DNA from: Rhizobium leguminosarum bv. viciae USDA 2370
GTDB taxonomy: Bacteria; Pseudomonadota; Alphaproteobacteria; Rhizobiales; Rhizobiaceae
NCBI RefSeq assembly: GCF_002008365.1
Contig: NZ_MRDL01000032.1
Coordinates: forward strand, 62,001-126,000
DNA length: 64,000 nucleotides
Direction: 5' to 3'
The stretch's first letter is position 1; every line of letters starts with the position of its first letter. Positions 46,513-55,430 of this stretch are shown here, piece by piece. The notes beneath the pieces were generated by a model that was not told the origin of the DNA, did no database searches, and saw nothing but the letters and a program-made list of their open reading frames with translations. The position numbers were made by a program, and so were the translations under genes.

Positions 46513-46788
46513 TCAGCCGTTGACGGCGTCCTTCAGGCCCTTGCCAGGCGTGAATTTGGGCACGTTGCGAGCCGGAATGTCGACTTCAGCGCCCGTCGAC
46601 GGATTACGGCCCTTCGTTGCGGCACGATGAGAAACGGTGAAGCTGCCGAAACCCGCGAGGCGGATGTCGCCCTTGTTCTTGAGTTCAGCCTGGACAACGT
46701 CGAAAACCGCGTCAACAGCGGAAGCCGCGTCAGACTTCGTCAGTCCTGCCTTTTCGGCTACTGCGGACACGAGTTCATTCTTGTTCAT
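46513..46788 (-). CDS. hupB: HU family DNA-binding protein
   Basis: A 91-residue histone-like protein of the normal HU length. Start MNKNELVSAVAEKAGLTKSD and the DNA-binding arm GFGSFTVSHRAATKGRNPSTG-type signature (RNPSTG with the intercalating proline) are clear. It bends and compacts DNA. It lies downstream of lon, separated by the lon terminator, the arrangement lon-hupB found in many proteobacteria. AGAAAGGGGTGGAAAC precedes the ATG. Confidence 0.95.
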   Translation of the reverse strand: MNKNELVSAVAEKAGLTKSDAASAVDAVFDVVQAELKNKGDIRLAGFGSFTVSHRAATKGRNPSTGAEVDIPARNVPKFTPGKGLKDAVNG

Positions 46789-46921
46789 GTTTCCACCCCT
46801 TTCTAAATGGTATGAAACGACTCAAAAGTAAGCTAGGCGCAGAATAGGTTTCATCAGGCCCGCCGAAAACCCAAAAGCCCTGCAAATCAAGGAAAAGCAA
46901 GCGTCTACATGACGTTTTCAC

Positions 46922-46952
46922 AAAAAAGGCTGGCGTTTCCGCCAGCCTTTTT
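46922..46952 (-). terminator. lon terminator
   Basis: AAAAAAGGCTGGCG and CGCCAGCCTTTTT form a perfect stem with loop TTTC and T-runs on both sides, 43 bases beyond the lon stop. Confidence 0.9.
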
Positions 46953-46994
46953 GCGTGTTTTGCCCCAATTGGGCGTAAATGTGGCAAAGGCCAC

Positions 46995-49412
46995 TCAATG
47001 CGCTATGGTTGCGCCTGTCTCATCGAGGCCTTCGACCGTTGCGATGACGGGCGTTTCTACCGTGCCGTCCCATTCGATCGGCTCCGGTCGCCGGATCAGC
47101 GCATGCTTGATCACCTCGCCCATGCGGGATACCGGGATGATCTCCATGTTGTTCTTCACGTTATCGGGAATCTCCGCCAGGTCCTTGGCGTTTTCCTCCG
47201 GAATCAGCACCTTCTTGATGCCGCCGCGAAGCGCTGCGAGCAGCTTTTCCTTGAGACCACCGATCGGCAGCACACGACCGCGAAGGGTGATTTCACCGGT
47301 CATGGCCACATGCCTGTCCACCGGGATGCCGGTCATGATCGAGACGATCGCGGTTGCCATGGCGACGCCGGCCGAGGGGCCATCCTTCGGCGTCGCGCCT
47401 TCCGGCACGTGCACGTGGATGTCGCTCTTGTCGAAGCGCGGCGGCTCGATGCCGAAATCGACGGCGCGCGAGCGGACATAGGAAGCCGCTGCCGAGATCG
47501 ATTCCTTCATGACTTCCTTCAGATTGCCGGTGACCGTCATGCGGCCCTTGCCCGGCATCATCACGCCTTCGATGGTCAGCAGCTCACCACCGACTTCCGT
47601 CCAGGCAAGACCGGTCACGACGCCGACCTGATCCTCGCCCTCTGCTTCGCCATGGCGGAAGCGCGGGACGCCCAGGTAGTCGGAGATGTTGGCAGCCGTC
47701 ACATGAACGGCCTTCGTCTTGCCCTTGATGATCTCGGTGACCGCCTTGCGGGCGAGTTTCATCAGTTCGCGTTCGAAGTTGCGGACGCCGGCTTCGCGGG
47801 TGTACTGCTGGCTGATCGCCATCAGGGCGTCGTCGCTGACCGAGAATTCTTCCGGCTGCAACGCATGTTCCTTGATGGCCTTCGGCAGCAGGTGCCGCTT
47901 GGCGATTTCGCGCTTTTCATCCTCGGTGTAGCCGGCGATACGGATGATCTCCATGCGGTCCATCAGGGGCGCCGGAATATTCAGCGTATTTGCCGTCGTG
48001 ATGAACATCACATCCGACAGGTCGTATTCGACTTCCAGATAGTGGTCCATGAAGGTCATGTTCTGCGCCGGATCGAGCACTTCCAGCAGGGCCGAGGACG
48101 GATCGCCGCGATAATCCTGGCCGAGCTTGTCGATCTCGTCGAGCAGGAAGAGCGGGTTGGACTTCTTCGCCTTCTTCATCGACTGGATGACCTTGCCGGG
48201 CATCGAGCCGATATAGGTGCGGCGGTGACCGCGGATTTCAGCTTCGTCACGAACGCCGCCAAGCGCCATGCGGACATACTCACGGCCGGTCGCCTTGGCG
48301 ATCGACTGGGCGAGCGAGGTCTTGCCGACACCCGGAGGACCGACGAGGCAGAGGATCGGGCCCTTGATCTTGGTGGCACGGGCCTGTACGGCCAGATATT
48401 CGACGATGCGCTCCTTGACCTTGTCGAGACCGAAGTGATCGGCTTCGAGGATCTTCTCGGCATTGTTGAGATCGGCCTTGATCTTCGACTTCTTGCCCCA
48501 GGGGATGCCGAGCAGCCAGTCCAGATAGTTGCGCACGACGGTGGCTTCCGCCGACATCGGGCTCATCTGGCGCAGCTTCTTCAGTTCCGCATCGGCCTTT
48601 TCACGGGCTTCCTTGGACAGTTTGGTCTTGGAGATGCGCTCTTCCAGTTCGCTCATCTCGTCGCGGCCTTCCTCGCCGTCGCCGAGTTCCTTCTGGATCG
48701 CCTTCATCTGTTCATTCAGGTAATACTCGCGCTGGGTCTTCTCCATCTGGCGCTTGACGCGCGAGCGGATGCGCTTTTCGACCTGCAGGACCGAGATCTC
48801 GCCTTCCATGAAGCCGAGGGCCTTTTCGAGGCGCTGCTTGACGCTGGTGGTCTCCAGCATCTCCTGCTTCTCGGTGATCTTGATCGACAGATGCGAAGCG
48901 ACCGTATCGGCGAGCTTGGAATAGTCGTCGATCTGGCTGGCGGCGCCGACCACCTCGGGCGAAATCTTCTTGTTGAGCTTCACGTAGCTCTCGAATTCGG
49001 AGACGACCGAACGCGACAGGGCTTCCAGTTCGACCGGATCGTCATGCGGCTCCTCGAGCACATGGCCGAGCGCCTCATAGAAATCCTCGCGGCTGGTATA
49101 GGTGTCGATCTCGGCGCGGGCGCGGCCTTCCACCAGAACCTTCACGGTGCCGTCGGGCAGCTTCAAGAGCTGCAACACGTTCGCCACGGTGCCGACATTG
49201 TGGATCGCGGAAGGATCCGGATCGTCGTCGCTGGCGTTGATCTGCGTTACCAGCATGATCTGCTTGTCGGAACCCATGACCTCTTCGAGCGCACGGATCG
49301 ACTTTTCCCGTCCTACGAACAGCGGCACGATCATATGCGGGAAAACCACGATGTCGCGCAGGGGCAGAACAGGGTAGGCAGTGCTGCTCGCTACAGACGT
49401 TTTCTTCGTCAT
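46995..49412 (-). CDS. lon: ATP-dependent protease Lon
   Basis: An 805-residue LonA. The N-terminal substrate-binding domain starts at YPVLPLRDIVVFPHMIVPLF (about 14-33). The AAA+ module has Walker A GPPGVGKTS (about 360) and Walker B FLLDEIDK. The protease domain has the catalytic Ser in PKDGPSAGVAMA (about 683) and Lys in GGLKEKLLAA (about 726). It degrades misfolded and regulatory proteins; in alphaproteobacteria these include CcrM and DnaA. Gene order clpP-clpX-lon-hupB is conserved. Confidence 0.96.
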   Translation of the reverse strand: MTKKTSVASSTAYPVLPLRDIVVFPHMIVPLFVGREKSIRALEEVMGSDKQIMLVTQINASDDDPDPSAIHNVGTVANVLQLLKLPDGTVKVLVEGRARAEIDTYTSREDFYEALGHVLEEPHDDPVELEALSRSVVSEFESYVKLNKKISPEVVGAASQIDDYSKLADTVASHLSIKITEKQEMLETTSVKQRLEKALGFMEGEISVLQVEKRIRSRVKRQMEKTQREYYLNEQMKAIQKELGDGEEGRDEMSELEERISKTKLSKEAREKADAELKKLRQMSPMSAEATVVRNYLDWLLGIPWGKKSKIKADLNNAEKILEADHFGLDKVKERIVEYLAVQARATKIKGPILCLVGPPGVGKTSLAQSIAKATGREYVRMALGGVRDEAEIRGHRRTYIGSMPGKVIQSMKKAKKSNPLFLLDEIDKLGQDYRGDPSSALLEVLDPAQNMTFMDHYLEVEYDLSDVMFITTANTLNIPAPLMDRMEIIRIAGYTEDEKREIAKRHLLPKAIKEHALQPEEFSVSDDALMAISQQYTREAGVRNFERELMKLARKAVTEIIKGKTKAVHVTAANISDYLGVPRFRHGEAEGEDQVGVVTGLAWTEVGGELLTIEGVMMPGKGRMTVTGNLKEVMKESISAAASYVRSRAVDFGIEPPRFDKSDIHVHVPEGATPKDGPSAGVAMATAIVSIMTGIPVDRHVAMTGEITLRGRVLPIGGLKEKLLAALRGGIKKVLIPEENAKDLAEIPDNVKNNMEIIPVSRMGEVIKHALIRRPEPIEWDGTVETPVIATVEGLDETGATIAH

Positions 49413-49492
49413 TTTATGTCCTTTCCATCGTCCCGTTGCCGGGCTCTTTGCACGGCCGCTTGGGACCGGCCGGCACTCTCACTTGTTGCTAC

Positions 49493-49521
49493 AAGTGGAG
49501 GTTCTGACTACGCTTTTCAAG
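49493..49521 (-). promoter_or_regulatory. possible heat-shock type lon promoter
   Basis: On the minus strand CTTGAA (49516-49521) and CCACTT (49493-49498), 17 bases apart, resemble an RpoH promoter. It gives a leader of about 75 bases. The rest of the 400-base clpX-lon spacer (49522-49765) shows no gene. Confidence 0.35.
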
Positions 49522-49765
49522 CCACGCAAACGCCCGCGTCCCTCGGATGTGACAGCTTTATTACAACGGAACGCCAACACTATGAAGCGCGTGGCTGGAC
49601 CGGCGCTTACCACTTCCGACCCGGCTAAAATACAAACGCCAGCAAGAGACTTACGGAATCATTGCATGATTGCCAAGCACTACCCCTTGCGCAACATCGG
49701 CAAAGGCAATGTCGGTTCCCACCGGCAAATACTAGCAGCGCTTCGCATGGTTTTTCAAATAGAAA

Positions 49766-49788
49766 GGGGCCTGCCTATGGCAAGCCCC
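49766..49788 (-). terminator. clpX terminator
   Basis: On the minus strand GGGGCTTGCC, loop ATA, GGCAGGCCCC and TTTCTATTT follow the clpX stop by 26 bases. Confidence 0.75.
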
Positions 49789-49814
49789 CAAAATAATCAC
49801 ACGAAAGCCCAAGC

Positions 49815-51092
49815 TCACGCCGAAGCGTTGGCTTTTTCTTCCTGGCGATCGGCATAGATGTAAAGCGGACGGGCCGAACCGCGCACCACTTCCTCGGAGA
49901 TGACGACCTCGCGCACCCCTTCCAGCGTCGGCAATTCGAACATCGTGTCGAGCAGGATCTTCTCCATGATCGAGCGAAGGCCGCGGGCGCCGGTCTTGCG
50001 CACGATCGCCTTGCGGGCGATTTCGCGCAGAGCATCCTCGTGGAAGTTCAGTTCCACGTCTTCCATCTCGAACAGGCGCTGATACTGCTTGATCAGCGCG
50101 TTCTTCGGCTCGGAGAGGATCTGGATCAGCGCGTCCTCATCGAGGTCTTCAAGCGTCGCCAGAACCGGCAGACGGCCGATGAACTCAGGGATGAGGCCGA
50201 ACTTGACCAGATCTTCAGGCTCCAGTTCGCGCAGGACCTCACCGACGCGGCGGTCATCCTGCGACTTGACGGTCGCACCGAAGCCGATCGAGGTCTTCTC
50301 GCCGCGGGCAGAGATGATCTTGTCGAGGCCGGCAAAGGCGCCGCCGCAGATGAACAGGATGTTCGTCGTGTCGACCTGCAGGAATTCCTGCTGAGGATGC
50401 TTGCGGCCGCCCTGCGGTGGAACGGAAGCGACCGTGCCTTCCATGATCTTCAGCAGTGCCTGCTGCACGCCCTCGCCCGAGACGTCGCGGGTGATCGACG
50501 GGTTGTCGGACTTGCGCGAAATCTTGTCGACTTCGTCGATGTAGACGATGCCGCGCTGCGCACGCTCGACGTTGTAGTCGGCCGACTGCAGGAGCTTCAG
50601 GATGATGTTTTCGACATCCTCGCCGACATAACCGGCCTCTGTCAGCGTCGTCGCATCGGCCATGGTGAAGGGAACGTCGATGATGCGGGCGAGCGTCTGG
50701 GCAAGATAGGTCTTGCCGCAGCCGGTCGGGCCGACGAGCATAATGTTCGACTTCGCCAGTTCGACTTCGCCGTTCTTGGAGGCATGCGCCAGGCGCTTGT
50801 AATGGTTGTGAACGGCGACCGACAGGATCTTCTTCGCCTGCCGCTGGCCGATGACGTATTCGTCGAGGACCTTGATGATGTCCTGGGGCGTCGGAACGCC
50901 GTCACGGGACTTGACCATCGAAGACTTGTTCTCCTCGCGGATGATGTCCATGCACAATTCGACGCATTCATCGCAGATGAAGACGGTCGGTCCGGCAATC
51001 AGTTTCCGGACTTCGTGCTGGCTCTTTCCGCAGAACGAACAATAAAGCGTGTTCTTGGAGTCGCCGCCGTTGCTGCCGCTGACCTTGCTCAT
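49815..51092 (-). CDS. clpX: ClpX ATPase subunit of Clp protease
   Basis: A 425-residue AAA+ unfoldase. The N-terminal zinc-binding domain has YCSFCGK and [10 protein letters not shown] (about 17-48). Walker A is GPTGCGKT (about 118), Walker B is VYIDEVDKI and the pore/IGF regions follow. It feeds tagged or regulatory substrates to ClpP; in alphaproteobacteria it clears CtrA during the cell cycle. A 303-base spacer lies before it, holding an inverted repeat. Confidence 0.96.
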   Translation of the reverse strand: MSKVSGSNGGDSKNTLYCSFCGKSQHEVRKLIAGPTVFICDECVELCMDIIREENKSSMVKSRDGVPTPQDIIKVLDEYVIGQRQAKKILSVAVHNHYKRLAHASKNGEVELAKSNIMLVGPTGCGKTYLAQTLARIIDVPFTMADATTLTEAGYVGEDVENIILKLLQSADYNVERAQRGIVYIDEVDKISRKSDNPSITRDVSGEGVQQALLKIMEGTVASVPPQGGRKHPQQEFLQVDTTNILFICGGAFAGLDKIISARGEKTSIGFGATVKSQDDRRVGEVLRELEPEDLVKFGLIPEFIGRLPVLATLEDLDEDALIQILSEPKNALIKQYQRLFEMEDVELNFHEDALREIARKAIVRKTGARGLRSIMEKILLDTMFELPTLEGVREVVISEEVVRGSARPLYIYADRQEEKANASA

Positions 51093-51395
51093 ATCACTTT
51101 CCTTCCAGCACGCCGCATTTCAAGGCGAAATCGCGGTCCACTCTATCAGCTCCTGGCGGCACTCCGTTTCCGGAGCCTTTGCCGAGAAGGGCTTCAGGGG
51201 GTACGAACCGGGCCCAACCAATCATGTCCGGGTTCCGGCGGCAACGAATTCCCCTTCGAATGCCGAATGCTATGTCATAAAAATTCAACATAGCATTAAT
51301 AGTTACTATTAGCGTCTTCGTCGCCGTATGAAAGCCCCTGTTCAATCACAAATGGGATAGAACTGTGGCGACAAAAACACCATCCCTATTAATTA
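51093..51395. other. clpP-clpX spacer with an inverted repeat
   Basis: The 303-base spacer has no gene. AATGCTATGT (51266-51275) and ACATAGCATT (51288-51297) form a perfect 10-bp inverted repeat with a 12-base AT-rich centre, 175 bases upstream of clpX. It could be an operator or a hairpin in the clpX leader. Confidence 0.45.
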
Positions 51396-52025
51396 CTAGG
51401 CCTGTTCGCCTTCCATTTCGAGGCGCGACGTCAGAACCTTGTCGATCACGCCCCAGCTCTGGGCTTCGTCCGCATCCATGAAATGGTCACGATCGAGCGT
51501 CTTTTCAACTTCTTCGTAGGTGCGGCCGGTGTGCTTTACGTAGACCTCGTTCAGGCGGCGCTTCATTTTGAGGATGTCGCGGGCGTGCCGCTCGATGTCC
51601 GAGGCCTGCCCCTGGAAGCCGCCCGAGGGCTGGTGCACCATGATGCGGGAATTCGGCGTGGCAAAGCGCATGTCCTTGTGGCCGGCAGCCAGCAGCAGCG
51701 AGCCCATGGATGCGGCCTGGCCGATGCAGAGCGTCGAAACCGCGGGCTTGATGAACTGCATCGTATCGTAGATCGCCATGCCGGCCGTGACGACGCCACC
51801 GGGCGAATTGATGTAGAGGGCGATTTCCTTCTTCGGGTTTTCGGCCTCGAGGAAGAGCAGCTGGGCGCAGACGAGCGTCGCCATATGGTCTTCGACGGCA
51901 CCCGTCAGGAAGATGATGCGTTCCTTCAACAGGCGGGAATAGATGTCGTAGGAGCGTTCACCGCGGTTGGTCTGTTCCACGACCATCGGCACGAGGGCCA
52001 TTGCGGTATCGACTGGGTTTCTCAT
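51396..52025 (-). CDS. clpP: ClpP proteolytic subunit
   Basis: A 209-residue serine protease of normal length. Catalytic residues are Ser106 in [12 protein letters not shown] and His131 in [11 protein letters not shown]; the Asp lies in the region [12 protein letters not shown] near the C-terminus. It forms the 14-subunit chamber that works with ClpX or ClpA. The ATG is preceded by AAAGGACGCAC. Rhizobia often have several clpP copies; the one next to clpX is the housekeeping form. Confidence 0.96.
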   Translation of the reverse strand: MRNPVDTAMALVPMVVEQTNRGERSYDIYSRLLKERIIFLTGAVEDHMATLVCAQLLFLEAENPKKEIALYINSPGGVVTAGMAIYDTMQFIKPAVSTLCIGQAASMGSLLLAAGHKDMRFATPNSRIMVHQPSGGFQGQASDIERHARDILKMKRRLNEVYVKHTGRTYEEVEKTLDRDHFMDADEAQSWGVIDKVLTSRLEMEGEQA

Positions 52026-52088
52026 GTGCGTCCTTTGTCAACGTCTCGCCGGCCGGCGCCGGGAATCAAAGAAAAATATCTTACCCCT

Positions 52089-52118
52089 ACATAGAGTGTC
52101 CCGGCCCTCCTCTTCAAG
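52089..52118 (-). promoter_or_regulatory. putative clpP promoter, heat-shock-like
   Basis: On the minus strand CTTGAA (52113-52118) and CTATGT (52089-52094), 18 bases apart, match both rhizobial housekeeping and RpoH-type promoters. The leader would be about 57 bases. Nothing else is seen between 52119 and 52401. Confidence 0.5.
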
Positions 52119-52401
52119 ACACGCATGAGGATAACGTTAAGAAGGCGGGGCAAGGCGGCTCCAGGCAGCCTCTTTCCCCCAAACGCCTGTTAACGGCGAG
52201 CCCTTGCTACGATCTCCCCCGGCTTTTCTCCATGACAGTGTGAAGGAAGGCTTACTCTATTCGACTGTGCTCATACACGTTTACCCAACGGAAAGCCTAC
52301 CGGCAGATATCGGCCTGAAACAATGCCGCAGCGCAGCGACATTAAGGAACTGGCGAGCTTCCTCGGCAAGGATGAGAACCGACAGACAAGGGGTTGCTGC
52401 C

Positions 52402-53655
52402 GTGTTCAATATTGCTACAGGTCTCGCCATCTGGTGTTCCGAGGCCATGACGCTCGCTTTGGTGCTGTTCGTCGCCTGGCGCCATAACGTCAGGAACGAG
52501 GCCTATCTCTATTGGGGCTTGGGCTTCCTCCTGACCGGTATTGGCTTTGCGATGGTCGCGCTGCGCGGCGAAATCCCCAGCGTGCTTTCCATAGAGGCGG
52601 GCAATGCCATCGCCCTGCTCGGCCAGAGCGCCTGGGTGGCGGGTTTTCTGGCGCTCGACCGCAAGCGGATCGAATGGTGGGCGCTGCTGCCGCCGGTCAT
52701 CTGGCTCGCCGGGGTCTTCCTGCCCTGGGTCAACAGCGATTATTCAAACCGGGTGGTGCTCTATAACCTTGCTTCAGCGACGGGTGCGACGGCACTTGCC
52801 ATGGCGGTCGCCGCCGGCGACATGCGCCGCGAGCGTACCCGCGTCAAGCTGATGGGCGTGTTCGTCATCCAGGGCTGCCTGTGCTTCGGCTCAGCGCTGA
52901 TGATGGCGCTGACGCTGCCGAGCGATATCGAAGCGACCAATCTCGGCGGCGCCTCCGCCATGGCCAGCGCCTTCCTGCTCACAATCGCCTTCGCGTTCAC
53001 CTGCCGGCTGATCATGGAGCGCTCCGAACGGCACCTGCGTGCGCTCACCCTGACTGATTCGCTGACCGGCGTGCTCAACCGCCGCGGCCTGCTCGGCTAT
53101 TTCGACGGCATCCAGGAAAAGGCCCATGACGACCAGCGCCAGGTCGCGGTGATGCTCTTCGATCTCGACCATTTCAAGCGTGTCAACGACCGTTTCGGCC
53201 ACCAATCCGGCGATGCAGTGCTGACCGCATTCGCGCGGATGGCCCGCCAGTATATTCCAAACAACATCTTCGGCCGCATGGGCGGCGAAGAATTCGCCGC
53301 CTTCGCCGCGGTCACGGACCAGACGGAAGCCGAGGCGATCGCCGAAGCGATCCGCACCGAATTCTGCCGTCTTCCCGTCAGCACCGGCGAAGCGATCGTC
53401 CCGGTCACGGTCAGCATCGGCATCGCGCTTGCCTCCTCGATCGAAGCCAATATCGACAAACTGATCTCGGCCGCCGACCGGGCGCTCTATGCGGCGAAGG
53501 CGGCCGGCCGCAACTGCACGGTCACCTTCGGCGAAGCGGAGGCCGCTGCCCCGGCACCGGCCACGCCGAGCGGCACCGCCGGCGAACTCGTGCCGACGGT
53601 CGACGACCAGGTCGAGGCGCTGCGACGCATGGGTACGCTGTCACGGGCCGGGTAG
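52402..53655 (+). CDS. membrane-bound GGDEF diguanylate cyclase
   Basis: A 417-residue protein. Residues 1-205 hold six or seven hydrophobic helices, a membrane sensor of unclassified type. The GGDEF domain (about 235-375) has FDLDHFKRVND and RMGGEEF at 294-298, so it should make cyclic di-GMP; the inhibitory RxxD motif five residues before is absent. GTG 52402 follows AAGGGG by nine bases; ATG 52372 in the same frame is also possible but has a badly spaced ribosome site. It is divergent from clpP and followed by a P450 gene 59 bases on. Confidence 0.85.
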   Translation: MFNIATGLAIWCSEAMTLALVLFVAWRHNVRNEAYLYWGLGFLLTGIGFAMVALRGEIPSVLSIEAGNAIALLGQSAWVAGFLALDRKRIEWWALLPPVIWLAGVFLPWVNSDYSNRVVLYNLASATGATALAMAVAAGDMRRERTRVKLMGVFVIQGCLCFGSALMMALTLPSDIEATNLGGASAMASAFLLTIAFAFTCRLIMERSERHLRALTLTDSLTGVLNRRGLLGYFDGIQEKAHDDQRQVAVMLFDLDHFKRVNDRFGHQSGDAVLTAFARMARQYIPNNIFGRMGGEEFAAFAAVTDQTEAEAIAEAIRTEFCRLPVSTGEAIVPVTVSIGIALASSIEANIDKLISAADRALYAAKAAGRNCTVTFGEAEAAAPAPATPSGTAGELVPTVDDQVEALRRMGTLSRAG

Positions 53656-53714
53656 TCCTGGGTCCCTCACCCCGCATCTTTCCGAGGCTCGGCAAATCCG
53701 ATAAGCCTCGTGGC

Positions 53715-54959
53715 ATGATGATCCCATCCTTTCTCTCGATCGACCGCGCCAACCGCCATGTCTCGCTGGACGGCCGCAATCCGGCCTTCTACGGCAACCC
53801 GAATGCCGTCTATGCCGCACTTCACGCCCATTGCCCGACCTTCTACTGGAGTGAGCAGAAGCAGTGGTTCTTCACGGGTTACGACCATGTAAACGGCCTG
53901 CTGCGCGACCGCCGCTTTGGCCGGCAGATCCTGCATATCGCCAGCCGCGAGGAGCTCGGCCTTGCCGAGCCGATGCCGCATCTTGCCAGTTTCGATCTCT
54001 CGGAACGTTATTCCCTGCTCGAACTCGAACCGCCGGAGCACACGCGGCTGCGCACGCTCGTCAACCGCGCCTTCGTCTCCCGCCATGTCGAGAAGATGAA
54101 ACCGGAGCTTGCCGAACTCGCCAACCGGCTGATCGACGGTTTCGCGGAGAAGCGTGAGGTCGAGCTACTCTCGGCCTTTGCCGACATCATCCCGGTGACC
54201 ATGATCGCCCGCATGATCGGCATTCCCGAAGAGATGGGACCGCAACTGCTTACCTGGTCGCACGCCTATGTTCGCATGTACATGTTCGGCCGCACGCGCG
54301 AGCAGGAGGAGGAGGCCGAGCGGGCGGCGAAGGAATTTTCCGACTACGTCAAAACGGTCATCACAGAACGCCGCGCCGAACCGCGTGACGACCTGCTGAC
54401 CCACATGATCCATACCGAGCACAAGGGCCAGTATCTGACCGATGAGGAGCTCGTGTCGACGACGATCGTGCTGCTCAATGCCGGGCACGAGGCGACCGTG
54501 CACCAGATCGGCAATTCCGTGCGTACCATCCTCGACAGCGGCTGCGATCCGGCAGAACTCTTCCGGGACGAAGCGACGACAGAGCGCACCGTCGAGGAAA
54601 CCTTGCGCATCTGCGCGCCGGTCCACATCTTCCAGCGCTGGGCGCTGGAGCCTGCGGAAATCGATGGGGTCTCCTTCAAGCGCGGCGACAAGGTGAGCCT
54701 CATCCTCGCCGCCGCCAATCTCGACCCGACAAAATTCACCGATCCGCTGACCTTCCGGCCCGATCGTAACGAGGCGGCGAACCTCTCCTTCGGCGCCGGC
54801 ATCCATTTCTGCATCGGCGCGCCGCTGGCGCGGCTGGAGCTCAACGTCGTGCTGCCGATCCTGTTCGAGCGGCTTGCCGGCCTGAGGCTAGCGAAGACGC
54901 CGGTGGTCAAGGATGTCTACCATTTCCACGGGCTGGACCGGCTGGATTTGCAGTGGTGA
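53715..54959 (+). CDS. cytochrome P450
   Basis: A 414-residue soluble bacterial P450. The heme-binding loop is FGAGIHFCIGAPLARLE with Cys366. The K-helix ExxR is in EETLRICAP, and the oxygen-activation helix is LLNAGHEATVHQIGN, where the usual acid-alcohol pair appears as Glu-Ala-Thr. It needs an external ferredoxin and reductase, neither of which is in the window. Substrate unknown. The first two codons are both ATG; I used the first. Confidence 0.92.
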   Translation: MMIPSFLSIDRANRHVSLDGRNPAFYGNPNAVYAALHAHCPTFYWSEQKQWFFTGYDHVNGLLRDRRFGRQILHIASREELGLAEPMPHLASFDLSERYSLLELEPPEHTRLRTLVNRAFVSRHVEKMKPELAELANRLIDGFAEKREVELLSAFADIIPVTMIARMIGIPEEMGPQLLTWSHAYVRMYMFGRTREQEEEAERAAKEFSDYVKTVITERRAEPRDDLLTHMIHTEHKGQYLTDEELVSTTIVLLNAGHEATVHQIGNSVRTILDSGCDPAELFRDEATTERTVEETLRICAPVHIFQRWALEPAEIDGVSFKRGDKVSLILAAANLDPTKFTDPLTFRPDRNEAANLSFGAGIHFCIGAPLARLELNVVLPILFERLAGLRLAKTPVVKDVYHFHGLDRLDLQW

Positions 54960-54994
54960 TCCATCCCTCGCAGAGGTGATCCACCGCGCGAGGA

Positions 54995-55267
54995 TCAACC
55001 GTAACGTCCGGTAATGTAGTCTTCCGTACGCTTGACCTTCGGCGACTGGAAAATCTCAGCGGTCGGGCCGTATTCGACCAGCTCGCCCAGATACATGAAG
55101 GCGGTGTTATCGGAGATGCGGCTTGCCTGCTGCATGTTGTGGGTGACGATGACGATGGTGAACTCCGTCTTCAGCTGGGCGACCAGCTCTTCCACCTTGG
55201 CGGTCGAGATCGAGTCGAGGGCGGAGGTCGGCTCGTCGAGGAGAAGCACCTCGGGGCGAAGCGCCAC
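54995..55267 (-). pseudogene. C-terminal fragment of phosphate ABC transporter ATPase PstB
   Basis: A 90-residue remnant with Walker B ([12 protein letters not shown]), the H-loop (VTHNMQQA) and the PstB-typical tail [19 protein letters not shown] and [10 protein letters not shown]. Walker A, the Q-loop and the ABC signature are missing; homology to PstB begins at about 55285 (ARAVALRPE) and stops abruptly upstream. The fragment therefore cannot hydrolyse ATP. A full pst operon presumably lies elsewhere. The 160 bases upstream (55268-55430) hold no recognisable gene. Confidence 0.85.
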
Positions 55268-55430
55268 GGCACGCGCGGCTTTTGAAATGCTGCAGAGGGC
55301 AACCGGTCCAGGTTAACGGTCAGGACATCGGGCAGCGAATGAAAGGGAGCCGTGTTCAGCGGTCACCGCTCTGCTGGAACGCCGGCGACAAGCCATCAAT
55401 ACCGAGCATATTGCCACGATCTTGGCGGCA

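Noticed and set aside
46761..46774. GTTC-N6-GTTC at the start of hupB as a LexA site
   Set aside because: The spacing is 6, not 7, and it lies inside the coding sequence where the bases are set by the protein (Glu-Leu-Val).
46998..49628. An 876-codon open frame on the plus strand opposite lon
   Set aside because: Same reasoning: it is the antisense of a strongly conserved gene and shows only charged, repetitive composition.
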